A DNA stretch of 64,000 bases from Campanula takesimana (GCA_026119855.1 JAOWBW010000439.1:744001-808000), one strand, 5' to 3'. Positions 44,720 through 54,471 are shown, counted from the first letter of the stretch. Notes: generated by a model not told the origin, from the sequence alone. Numbers and translations: made by a program.

Positions 44720-46191
44720 TGTTGGTCCCAAAAGGGCAACAAGGGTATGAAAAATGCTAGGGGGGGGGGGGTAAATAGCGTTTTAAAATTCTTTTCAAAC
44801 CCTTTTGCAAATCAATAGCAAATGCGCACAGCTCTAATTTTGGCTAAGTATAGCGCGCAACAAGAGTGAAATGCACAGCGGAAACTTAAAGCAATCACTG
44901 ATGCGCAGGTATATGCGCAGGAGTGTAAAAACGCACGCACTAAGTTTAGCTTAAAGAGAGGCGCAAAATGGTAATAAGGCAGAAAGCACACAAACACAAT
45001 TCAAACAGTGTATGACAATCTATAAAGATCAAACAAAGCAATATATCAGAAAAGCTTAAATGTAGAATGAAAAGCACAATAATAAGACAAGCTATTTGGA
45101 GAGGTTCGATCGGGAAAAGATCTACGTCCTCTACCAAGATGGTTAGTCTTGGATTTCTAACAATGAGATTTATATTAGTTTGAGGAGATTTTACAAGATT
45201 ACAAGAATCAAAACTCAAAACTAAATCTATGCTTTAAAGAACAAATCCTAGACTAAACCGGTGTATCTCAAGAAGTATGATCGATGAGATCAGAACTTCA
45301 AGAGGTGTGTGTGTGTCAGAAATCTGGGCTCTATAAGTCTATGAGATGAAGAGCATAAGATATTCTGGTGATACAAGGCTTTAGGATCTGGGCTTGGTAA
45401 AGTATAAAGGTATGAAGGCTATTCTTGAGAATTCTTGAAATATGCAAGCAATCTTCAAATTTCAAAGTTTCTTATTGGAAGCAAAAACTCAAGCAGCTTG
45501 AAAATAAGGATGAGCAGGCTATTTATAGTGGAGCTTCAAAAACTAGCCGTTGGGGCTCTGAGAAAGGACGAGGAGCTGGCACAAAATGATTGGTGCGCAG
45601 GTGTCCTTGATAGCCGTTGAGAAGCATCAGTAAGGACGATGAGCTGGCACAATCCTATTGGTGCGCAGGTGTCCTTTATAGCCGTTGGAGACAGAGCAAG
45701 AAGACAAAATTCAAAACTTCTTCTAGAAGAATGACAGCTGTCTTCATTTGAAATTTCTCACTGAAGCGTGTCTCCATCTACATGTATGCTGAGTGTGCTT
45801 GTTTTGTCGTATGTACACATCAGCACTTTGGCTTATTCCAAAAAGCATAGCTTGTCTTGACGCTATCCAAGCTTCTAGAATATGAGGTCAGGAAAAGAGA
45901 GAATTGACTAAGGCAAATCTGTGCCCGCATGGTAGTCATGCACATTGATTTGCGCAGATAGAGTGCTGTGCATGGGAGTCATGCGCATCACACTAAGTCA
46001 TTTTCAAATGAGACCTCAAATTCAAAGTGAAAGCCCTAATCACTAAGCCTAGTCTATAAAGAGGACTTAGCTAAAAAATGAAGTTATAAAACTTCTTACA
46101 TAGGGTCCTAAAGTCCTTAAAATAAACTTAGGTGATGGTATCAATCAATTCTAACATAAGTATGAGGGTTAACTGATAAGCATACCCAACA
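44720..46191 (-). repeat. 5' LTR of the outer Sirevirus
   Basis: 1472 bp, G12 run at 44760-44771, TATA box 45520-45527, U3 repeats at 45544, 45611 and 45680. Followed by target duplication ACTAC. Confidence 0.95.
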
Positions 46192-46196
46192 ACTAC

Positions 46197-47316
46197 CACC
46201 ATCAATAATCATCTTCCATACCCTACCCTTAGCGGTACACTTGGTTTGAAAGATATTGTGTCGAAGCCACTGGTCGTCTTCAGCGACAGTCATATTTAAA
46301 ACTCGTCGAACCACTAAAGCTGTTCCCTAATCTGCAAACACCTCCTCAGTCTCACCATCAGACCCATTAGGAGATTCATCATACACTGGCAGTTCGTCCT
46401 CAATTAAAACAACAACATGTCTATTGGGGCATTCAGCTTGGAGATGACCAAGCCCATGACATTTGAAGCATCGAGCAGGTTATCTGGTTCTTGTGGTGTC
46501 CGGAACAAATCCAGGTTTTGCTGCAACCGGTGTGGCAGTGGTTGTCGGTGTAGCTCCTTTGGGGGTGCTACTACTACTTGCCCCCCCGATTACCAGAAAA
46601 GTCTCTGCCCTGCCAACGGGATACGACCTTCTTCCTCTTGAGTTGTTTTTCAACCTTCAAAGCAACACGACAAATATCCTCATACGTCCAGTACTGCTGC
46701 AATCGAACCACTTCCGAGATATCAACACGGAGACCCCCAAGGAAACGAGCAACTGTCTGCTCATCCTCTTCAGCTACATCACATCGCATTCGCAACCGAT
46801 CAAACACACTGATAAAATCCTCTACTGACCTAGATTATGATAGTCAATAAAAGAGTCCTTCCTGTAGTGTTCAGGAAGGAACTTAGCACGCAACATTTTC
46901 TTCATCTTGTCCCAAGACTGAATTTTGGATTTCCCTTCTCTAACACGCTGTTTCTTAATATGCTCCCACCAAATTGAAGCGTGTTTCTTCAATTTAATTG
47001 CAACAACTTTCACTTTATTACGATCACTCATGTGTTTTAAATAAAAAACACATTCGACAGTATGAAGCCAATCAATAAAGTCATCAGGATGCATTTTACC
47101 TTCAAAGTCAGGAATCTTGATTTTGACACCAACGTTTTTAGAAAGGTATATTGTATATCTGTTCTGATGATCAGGATTGTAGGCAAAGGGGTTGATCCCG
47201 TCTTGATACTCTGTGACCTCGGATGATAAATCCGAATCTGAATCTACAGCCGGTGGATGCTCCACGCGATCAAGTCGATTATGAAGTATCTGAACCTGTC
47301 TCCTCAATTCATCCAT
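46197..47316 (-). pseudogene. Ty3/gypsy gag and protease start (host element)
   Basis: Gag starts at 47316 with a coiled-coil-like segment (MDELRRQVQILHNRLDRVE), then the Retrotrans_gag core (KIPDFEGKMHPDDFIDWL, HASIWWEHIKKQR). A frameshift near 46815 leads to the EQTVARFLGGLR block and a Lys-rich stretch. The zinc knuckle CFKCHGLGHLQAEC lies near 46470. The protease start reads to IIDGGS, the retropepsin active site with DGG, at the insertion point 46197; it continues at 15503. The ACTAC duplication joins the two halves in frame. Confidence 0.9.
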
Positions 47317-47610
47317 CTTAATATCACGTAGGTCACGTGCGTGATGGTGATCTTCATCTTGGGCAGCCGTACCACGACCCCTCTGTTAGTACCCGATCTG
47401 AAGATTTAGGACTTCCTAGACCTTTAGACATCTTCGAGGATCTTTTAAGTAATAAAAACCTGATAAGGACCTATCCGATAGACTCCCAGACTCCCTGATA
47501 GACGAAATCAGTTGTAGATCGAGTTCCATTAGGATAATGGACAAATCCCGAGAACAAACTGATAAGGATTCGCTAAGATCGTTCTAATCACGGAAATCAA
47601 GATAAGACGA

Positions 47611-47657
47611 CCGTACGGCTCCCTCGCCTCCGTACGGCATGGTCCTGGCCGTGCGGC
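47611..47657 (+). promoter_or_regulatory. CCGTACGGC motif cluster upstream of TATA (element E)
   Basis: CCGTACGGC at 47611 and 47630 and CCGTGCGGC at 47649, ending 26 bp before the TATA box. Degenerate relatives recur in the leader (48807, 48826, 48845). Confidence 0.55.
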
Positions 47658-47682
47658 CACATCTCCAATTTTCAGTATTTTC

Positions 47683-47692
47683 CTATAAATAG
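47683..47692 (+). promoter_or_regulatory. TATA box of element E LTR
   Basis: CTATAAATAG, a canonical plant TATA box, about 300 bp into the LTR. Confidence 0.8.
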
Positions 47693-48380
47693 TGCCCTCC
47701 TCTCAGCCATTTGATCACACCTCAAACCCACGGGAAAACCCTCTCAGAAGATTTTTCCAGTCTCTCTCTCTCCCTCTCGAAACCCTCTCAAACCCTATCT
47801 TTTATCTTGCTTTGATCATCAAAGAGATTCATACCGCCATTCAACCAAAGAAGTGAAGATTCAACCTTCGAAGCCTCTTTAATCGGTTTGGTAACGCGTT
47901 CTTACTACTTAACTGTTTAGATCTATTATATTCATTCATATATTGCTAGATCTAGGATTTTGTTCATCGTTCGTGTTCTTGACCGATGATGATATAGGGT
48001 TTCCACGAAACCCGCATTAGATCTAGGTCACATATTACTTACATTATGCATGTTTTCATTATGTTTATGCATCCATATTCATGTGTTCTTTATGTTCTTA
48101 GTCTAAGTTAATAATATGCTCTATATCTAGGGTAGCGATCTTTATGTGTTCATTCATATGTATTCATGATGCTCTTATTATTATGCTAGATCTAAGTCTC
48201 ATACATACATGATATGCTAGATCTAGGATTGTAATCCCTATTTATGTGCACATGCCATAGCCTATGATGATCCTAGGGTTTCATCAAACCCTAATACGAT
48301 CTCGGAACTACTTTTAACCCTAATCTTCCCCGTCTTTATGCATGATCCCACTTCATCTCTCCACATTCTAATTCATCAAT

Positions 48381-48426
48381 GAACTACACCGACCTGAGCT
48401 TCTTATGATGAGAAGAATGTAGGCAA
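48381..48426 (+). other. Stem-loop motif, copy 7 (element E LTR)
   Basis: GAACTACACCGACCTGAG, inner CUUCU/AGAAG stem with a 7-nt loop, then AATGTAGGCAATC. The outer arms are CTACA/TGTAG, a compensatory change from CTACG/CGTAG. Confidence 0.65.
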
Positions 48427-48642
48427 TCTTCGGATCCGGTCTCAATTACTAACACACACACACACACATTGATCATGATAGAAAGACCGATTCGTCGGGC
48501 AATAGGAGTGATAACGTTAATATTCTTCTCTTATTGTAATTTGACCACCGAACCCTATTATTCTCATAAATGGTTTTCTCAATGTTTTAACTATAAATAA
48601 AACAACATGGCGACTCTCGATTTCAACCTCACGTATTCACAG

Positions 48643-48660
48643 TGGTGACTCTGCTGGGGA
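48643..48660 (+). other. Primer-binding site, tRNA-Arg type (element E)
   Basis: TGGTGACTCTGCTGGGGA, two mismatches to the PBS of the other gag-only elements, one base after the LTR end. Confidence 0.8.
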
Positions 48661-49269
48661 AACTTGTTTTTGAAAACCTTTTTCAAAACTTAAGAGGGTC
48701 TAACTTTCATTACTTCGTGATTTTGTGTGTGTTCTAACTGCCCCGCGCACTCTTTTCCTTTAAAAAACTACACTTCTGCAATTTCTGGCGTTTCTGTAAT
48801 TAAGCACCGCACGCCTCCCTTTTCCCCGTACGCCGGCTGTCAAGCCGTATGGCTTCCATGATCTGTGAATCTGATTCTAACGATTTCTTACAGATTTTAT
48901 GTGTTTATAGCATGCTTTAGATATTCTAGATCTGCTCTAATTGTGTTTGATTCATGGTTAGACTCTATAATTATGAATTGTTATGCTAGTAGACTTCTCT
49001 CGTGCATTGCATATCATTTCTAAAGTACGTAATCAAATGGCACACTACCACTAGTCCATGTCACACTGCACACACTACTGGATACTCCGCTGAGTGCACA
49101 GATTTTGGTGATCCTGTCGCCTCTATCTTCGTGGCACCCGGGCTATCTAACTCACTGTTTTCATTTGTGAAGCAGTCGAGGTTAATCCTTGTTGGTTTCT
49201 AAACCATGCACCTTGATCGAGTTAAGAACACTTATAAAAAACAAGTAACCTTAACTAAAATCATTCATC

Positions 49270-49770
49270 ATGTTGCATGAGTCTACCCTAGATCAACTCT
49301 AGTCGACCCTCGACCCGTCTAGGTCAACCCGTCATCTCGACCTACCCTAGGTCAACCCGTCATCTCGACCCATCTAGGTCAACCCGTCATCTCGACCCCT
49401 CTAGGTCAACCCGTTATCTCGACCTACCCTAGGTCAACTCTAGTCAAACCTTAGACCCATCCAGGTCAACTCAACATCTCGACCCGTCTAGGTCAACCCG
49501 TCACCTCGACCCATCTAGGTCAAACCGTCATCCTCGACCCATCTAGGTCAAACCGTTACCTTGACCCGTCTAGGTCAACCTAGTCTACCTTAGATCAACC
49601 CTAGTCAACCTTTGACCTTCCTAGTACAAATTATCTACCGCAGTTTCGTCTAGATCCACCCATCTAGGCCAACCTATCGCCTTGACTCGCTGGTCAACCG
49701 TACCTCAACCAATCTAGGTCAACCCGCCATCTAGGTCAATCCTTCATCTTGACCCCACCTTTAGTCAAGC
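49270..49770 (+). repeat. 27 bp tandem repeat in the leader of element E
   Basis: Units of the type TCGACCCATCTAGGTCAACC plus CGTCATC recur with a basic period of 27 bp. Interspersed variants (CTACCCTAGGTCAA) degrade the array at both ends. It lies between PBS and gag. The period is a multiple of three, but no long frame spans it. Confidence 0.85.
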
Positions 49771-50726
49771 TAACCGATCTTAGACGACCTACCTCTTGGT
49801 CTACCCATGTCAAACCTTACTCGACTTCAAGTCAAAAAGCCACCTTACCTAGGGTCCCTCTGTTGGTAGTGGTACCCTAGGCACGTTTAATAAACGTTGT
49901 AATTGTTATCATTTATTTCATATCAATAAAGAGATGTTTTGATTATTATTGTTGTTCATGTTTACTTATAATAATCCCCATCCCTAGTACTTGTTAAGCA
50001 CTAGTATAAAGGTTAAATGATCATGGGATGATCATGTTAGATTTATGGGTACTTGTTTGGAACAAGGTACTGGACATGACCCGCTGTATGAGATTTATGT
50101 CATGGTCTATGTCATACATATATCTCATATTAGTTATGTCATTTGAATCCTTAGACATGAAGTTATTATAGTCTTCCACTTGATGAACATTGTGTTTGAC
50201 ATATTCAAACGCTACCTTAACACGGTAGTTATAAAGGGTATGATTGGCATAATCGGATTCCCGTTGGGAAGAATAATAAGCTAAATGGATTTGTCCCTCC
50301 ACGGAGAGATGTCAAGCTTGGGCCCCTCGAAGGAATGATGTTGATGAAATGTTCGGCCGGACTCAAATGGATTGATTGGATCAATAGCATTTGAATTATC
50401 AACATATTCGGAATCGAGAAAGTATTGAACAAAACAAGTTGACTGTTTGACCATGACTTGTGTTCAATGACATCGTGGACAAAGGGATTGTGACATATTC
50501 TAAAGGAATGCGAACTTGTATCTAGTTATACTATTTGGGTAGGTATGACGGTTTGCTAGAACCTAATCATATCTTATGTGATCATGTTTGAGCCCATTGC
50601 CAACTTAGTATAATCCTAGAGGGTCACACACAATAGAACTAATCTTAAATAAAAGGACTATATTGGCATTTAGGGTCGGAGGACTTCCAAGGAATTTCTA
50701 GAAAGTTCTGGGCCTCCTGGTCAACC

Positions 50727-50832
50727 AAGCGGGCGCTTGGGTTGCACCAGGCGGGCGCCTGAACAAGCCGGAAAAGAATTGGACTTTCTGTCCAAACAAG
50801 CGGGCGCCTGGGTAGGACCAGGCGGGCGCCCG
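50727..50832 (+). promoter_or_regulatory. GCGGGCGC motif cluster, four copies, upstream of TATA
   Basis: Alternating AAGCGGGCGC and AGGCGGGCGC copies. The cluster ends 82 bp before the TATA box at 50914. Confidence 0.6.
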
Positions 50833-50913
50833 GTATGCCGATTGGAAATTTCCTAATTCGATTAGGAATGGTTTTTGGCACAAGTTACCTATTTGGAATA
50901 GGTCTTAATTGTG

Positions 50914-50921
50914 TATAAAAA
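50914..50921 (+). promoter_or_regulatory. TATA box of the copia solo LTR
   Basis: TATAAAAA in GTGTATAAAAACACC. Confidence 0.75.
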
Positions 50922-51512
50922 CACCAATTCGGCCAGACCATATTAACTAGTGCCTTTTGTGAGTCTCAAAGAGTTTGAGAGAGATTTTATTTTGTTCTAA
51001 GATATCATTGATTGAGGAACAAAATAATTCACAAAATAAATTCCATATAGTTCTTTATTAAATTGTGAAAGCGTGTTTTACAATTATTGGTCTAGCAACC
51101 AAGATCAAAGAAGCTCCTTTGATATTCGTTCGAAGTGTGGATACCGCTAGAGGGTGAAAATCATCATCTTCAAAGTTCGTGTTCAAGCTTTGTAATCGTG
51201 ATCAAGTCTTCAAGTTTCTCCACCAAAGATCAAGAGAAAATTCATAGCCATCAAGGGTTAGTTATTCCTCTATTCATCTTGTTGTATTTGATTTAATCAT
51301 ATGAACGGATCCATGGCTTTGGGTTTCTTAAAATTTTAATTGCTATATTCCGCTGCGCATGTTACTTGGAAACCCAACACCCTCCACCTATACCTAACCA
51401 AGGGCCAAGTCATCTCTCTTTCCTTTTAGACCTCTACGGTCATCTTCTAATACTTATGGTTTTCAAAATCACTGACCTCTTCGGTCACTATCTCACTTGT
51501 TTTACTTAACCC

Positions 51513-51580
51513 GAACTACGGTGACCTGAGCCTCTCATTGTGTGGGACCTCTCCTACATAGTAAGGGGAACGTAGGCAGC
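51513..51580 (+). other. Stem-loop motif, copy 8 (element E interior)
   Basis: GAACTACGGTGACCTGAG at the left and GGGGAACGTAGGCAGC at the right, the same arms as copies 1-6. The middle is enlarged to about 45 nt with several possible inner stems. Confidence 0.55.
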
Positions 51581-51750
51581 TACCGGCCCGGTCAAACTTT
51601 TAGTCTTTTCATTCAAAGAACATTTCAAAAATACGGAGATCGAGTCTTTTCATAAAAAATGATTTTATAAACGATGCCTTGTCATTAATTACAAGTATAA
51701 TCTAATTCAAAGACTTAACTTCTCCACCAACCACTACAGAATCCTGCATC

Positions 51751-52539
51751 ATGTCTACCGAAGGGATCAACACAGTCACAATCGAAGCTACCACCCAAGG
51801 TCTCGAGACAACTCTCCACCCCAACACTACTCTCAATGAATAAATGGCCCACTTCAACACCGTTCTTAACGAGCAAGCGGTCCATCTTAACACTTCTCTC
51901 AACAAGCAGAAAGCCTTCTATGAGACTATCCTCGACAAGCAAGCGGCCCACTATGAGACTATCTTCAAGGAGCAAGCAACCCTCTCCCGAACTCTTCTCG
52001 ATGAACAAGAAGCCTTCTTTGAGACTGTTCTCCTCAAATGAAAAGACCGCTTCCAGAAGGTGGTGTACAAATCTCTGAAGGACACCGAGGAACATCTCCA
52101 GTCTGACATCTATGGCATCTACGAGTACCTCAACCGCATTCCTCCTCCTACACAATTTCCACACCCATACACTCCTCAAATGTACGGGCCACCCCAGACT
52201 CTCCCCATTGGGATGCCTCCTATGACTACTCATCAGCAAGGAATACCGATTCATAAACCACCCTCCAAGATGGTCCACAACAAGAAAGATGAGCATGAGT
52301 ATGATGACTTGGGTATGCCGCTAGACAAATACTTCAAAGGTCTAGTTCAAGCCGGCAAATTATCTCCTCTGCTCAACTACAAGCTAGTCGGTGTAAGACC
52401 AGACTTGGATCCCTCCAAATATTGCAAGTATCACTAATACGTTCGACATGACACCGAGAACTGCATCCAACTGAAAAAGAAGATCCAAAGCCTCATTGAT
52501 AGTGGAGCCATCACCCGCCAGAGGAGCACATGGGCGTGA
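51751..52539 (+). pseudogene. Compact gag of element E with hendecad coiled coil
   Basis: A 262-codon frame with three in-frame stops (51841, 52039, 52435). After about 24 residues, six and a half 33 bp units (51823-52038) encode 11-residue repeats of the type NTVLNEQAVHL, ETILDKQAAHY, an unusually regular hendecad coiled coil. A Pro-rich segment follows (PPPTQFPHPYTPQMYGPP), then LDKYFKGLVQAGKLSP and a C-terminal CHHC-like knuckle (CKYH...RHDTENC) before LKKKIQSLIDSGAI, wording typical of Ogre/Tat-type Gag ends. The stop at 51841 replaces the Gln found in every other repeat unit, fitting a CAA-to-TAA change. No Retrotrans_gag core is seen. Confidence 0.8.
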
Positions 52540-53197
52540 GCAAAGTTACACCGAGACTACCTCCTTCAAAAAAAAAAAAAAGCAAAAAAAAAAGTCTTTC
52601 AGTCTTCGTAGGTTCTAGAGAGTCTTTTAGTCAAAATTCCACCTCGGACATTAGTCTTTTACTTTTTACTAGCAAAATTCCACCCCGGACATTAGTTAGA
52701 TTGTTAAAGTCCACCTCGGACTAGTTAATTTGAGTCTTTAGTCGCAATAAAAGTGTCTTTATTTCTTTTCTCTCTAGACTTGAGACATAATCTTGCATAT
52801 ACATCAACTCCACGAAAATTGTATTAATCTTAATTGACAAATGATTGCTATATCTTTATATGACGAATTAATCCCAATTATATTTGTTAATGAAGAATCA
52901 TTAAAAGGTAAATGGACCCACAAACCATCAAACATAATTTAACAAACAATTAGTCTCAAAATAACAAACGCTTTGATCAATCGAATCATTTTCTCTTTCC
53001 CATGTATCCTCTAAACCTACCCTCTTCGTGTACACCCACTGTGTGCACCCTCCATATATACACTCCTTATGTACACCCACTGTGTGCACCCTCCATCTAT
53101 AACTCCTTGTGTACACCCACTGTGTGCACCTCCCACATATTCTCCTCGTGTACACCCACTGTGTGCACCCTCCATATATACACTCCTTGTATACACC
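52540..53197. other. Post-gag region of element E
   Basis: Non-coding. It contains A-rich runs (52568-52594), a small repeat of ATTCCACCTCGGACATTAGT type (about 52635-52715), and the 40 bp minisatellite at 53031-53190. Confidence 0.5.
53031..53190 (+). repeat. Minisatellite of about 40 bp, four copies
   Basis: TACACCCACTGTGTGCAC-anchored units start at 53031, 53072, 53112 and 53151 (periods 41, 40, 39). Probably the 3' untranslated repeat zone of element E. Confidence 0.85.
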
Positions 53198-54452
53198 GGT
53201 AGACACCCCGCCTTGGACCTCTCATGTCCCGATTGCATACACATTCTTTGTCTTCCTCTTTTCTGTTAAGTTTTGTTACTTTTCGTTAACTTTCGTTACT
53301 TTCTGTTAAGTTCCTGACTTACTCCGTTAGTCTTGGATTTGACTAAGTGGCAAAGTCAACCTTGAGTCTTTGTTTCATTTATTTTCATTGACTTTCGTGA
53401 TGTTCGTTAAGTTTTTGGACTAATTCCGTTAGTTTTGGGGCTTAACTGCATAACGGGGTTAACATTTGGGCTAAAATATGAATTTCCTGAAGCTGGGATG
53501 CGAACGCCTTTTACCTCCTTTGTGGGAGGCGTGATCCTCCCATAGGGGGGGGGGAGTGGGAAGCGCGCGCTTCCCGCTTCCAGAATCTCAGATTTGGCCA
53601 AATTTCCCTACTTTTTTTATTTGTAACCCCCAAGGCCATTATGCCTTGGCTTGATCCGGGGAAGGGGCATCTTTGTGACCAAAAACACTTCCCTAACACC
53701 TATGAATACCTCTTCATTCTACCATGGAAAAAGAGGAAGAATTCTTGTGTCAAAAACACTCTAAACACACAAAAGTCCATTTTCAAAGGTAGTCATTATA
53801 CACAAAGTTTGGTCCTTTCTCTTGCAAGCACAAGGTACAATGTCCATCTTCTTCTTCTAAATTCTTGTTTTATCTTATATTCTCTCTTTATCACTTCTTA
53901 AACAAAAAAACTTTTAAATTACTTTCTTCATCTCTAATGTGTATGCAATCTCCATAAAAAGGGATACAACCAAAAGACCACTTCACTATTGAAGATTGGT
54001 CAAGGTTACATCCTAACATTTTAATTCCACTTTAATTTACATTCTCATTTCTTAATGTAATTATCTAGCAATAATTCGACATGTAATCTTTACTATAAAT
54101 CAATAAATAAGCAATTCTCCTTTATTTTTCCTCTATAAATTTCCCTTTTCTTTTCATTATAATTGTTAGCACATTTCACTTATCATTAAATTGAAGGACA
54201 TTTAGCATTAGAACACCAAAAGTAGCAAGACCCGCGTAAGCGGGGCGGAGTGGGTGTTTAAGTACTTCCCACTCCGTCACCTAACCCCCGAACCCTTCTC
54301 TTCCCGAATCTCTGGTTTTCGTACATAAAAATTGGCTTTTCTTAGGTTTTCTCGCGTTCCTCTAAAACGTGGGTGGCGACTCTTAAAATCAATTAGACAT
54401 CCTAGGTAATTCACCGCTCTAGCCAAGCCGCGGTCCCCCCGGGGTATCTACA
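53198..54452 (+). repeat. 5' LTR of the second gag-only element
   Basis: About 1255 bp, ending GGTATCTACA directly before the PBS. Reverse-complement homology to 33768-34920 covers both ends. Contains an AAGCGCGCGCTTCC palindrome near 53560 and a G-run near 53545. Confidence 0.85.
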
Positions 54453-54453
54453 G

Positions 54454-54471
54454 TGGCGACTCCGCTGGGGA
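54454..54471 (+). other. Primer-binding site, tRNA-Arg type (second gag-only element)
   Basis: TGGCGACTCCGCTGGGGA, one base after the LTR. Confidence 0.9.

Larger units (their letters stand above)
15504..46191 (-). mobile_element. Outer Sirevirus/Maximus-like Ty1/copia element (interrupted)
   Basis: LTRs at 15504-16979 and 44720-46191 start TGTTGG and end CCAACA. The flanks carry the perfect duplication ACTAC (15499-15503 and 46192-46196). The initiator-Met primer-binding site at 44706-44717 fixes the minus orientation. Gag (44646-42538), protease, integrase, RT and RNase H (33767-30490) and a downstream envelope-like gene (29770-17565) follow in order. That extra gene and the acidic gag tail with CLVAKD after the zinc knuckle point to the Sirevirus/Maximus lineage. 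Two elements inserted into it: 18872-27815 and 33768-42532. Its LTRs are visibly more diverged than those of its passengers. Stops and frameshifts make it inactive. Confidence 0.92.
454..47383 (-). mobile_element. Host Ty3/gypsy LTR retrotransposon (interrupted)
   Basis: Read on the minus strand, gag (47316-46440), protease (46290-46197, continuing 15503-15240), RT/RNase H (15100-13400) and integrase (13500-13327, continuing 2038-1025) follow in gypsy order. They are separated only by two insertions flanked by perfect 5 bp duplications (ACTAC and CCTAC), so the four blocks are one element. Its 3' LTR should start at 454. Its 5' LTR lies outside the window, because another element begins at 47384 just upstream of gag. 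The RT wording and the short integrase tail ending soon after FNVSDLSAYH suggest a chromovirus-type lineage (CRM or Reina are candidates), but I cannot assign it. Several stops and frameshifts make it non-functional. Confidence 0.85.
47384..48641 (+). repeat. 5' LTR of element E
   Basis: Bounded by the break upstream of the gypsy gag and by the PBS. Contains TATA box CTATAAATAG (47683-47692), a GC-rich motif cluster, stem-loop motif copy 7 and an (AC)n run near 48453. No second copy in the window confirms the boundaries. Confidence 0.7.
49861..51379 (+). mobile_element. Copia solo LTR
   Basis: 1519 bp, TGTTGG...CCAACA ends, perfect duplication CCCTC on both sides (49856-49860 and 51380-51384). 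It is homologous (opposite strand) to the LTRs of the copia element at 56032-64000. There is no internal sequence, so it is the product of LTR-LTR recombination. TATA box at 50914-50921. It carries a GC-rich four-motif cluster different from that of its relative. Confidence 0.93.
47384..53197 (+). mobile_element. Gag-only tRNA-Arg-primed element E (right end outside window)
   Basis: A 1258 bp LTR (47384-48641, TGTTAG...TTCACA) with a TATA box is followed by a tRNA-Arg-type PBS, a leader with 27 bp repeats, and a compact gag (51751-52539). It is inserted just upstream of the host gypsy gag; the left flank is CCCTC. It is interrupted by a solo LTR (49861-51379), and at 53198 by another gag-only element. 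Its own 3' LTR must lie beyond the window, if present. No pol is visible. The LTR sequence differs from the other elements, so this is a separate family. Confidence 0.75.

Noticed and set aside
48642..48660. tRNA gene remnant
   Set aside because: Only the 3' tRNA complement is present next to an LTR end; it is a primer-binding site.
52568..52594. A-rich run as a LINE or SINE poly-A tail
   Set aside because: No RT, endonuclease or target duplication of the expected kind nearby; it lies inside the gag-only element.
53002..53309. Thr/Pro/Cys-rich frames over the 40 bp minisatellite
   Set aside because: Produced by the repeat; no conserved domain or plausible start.
47384..54452. Reading 47384-48641 and 53198-54452 as the LTR pair of one element
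   Set aside because: The two LTRs have unrelated sequence and termini; they belong to different families.
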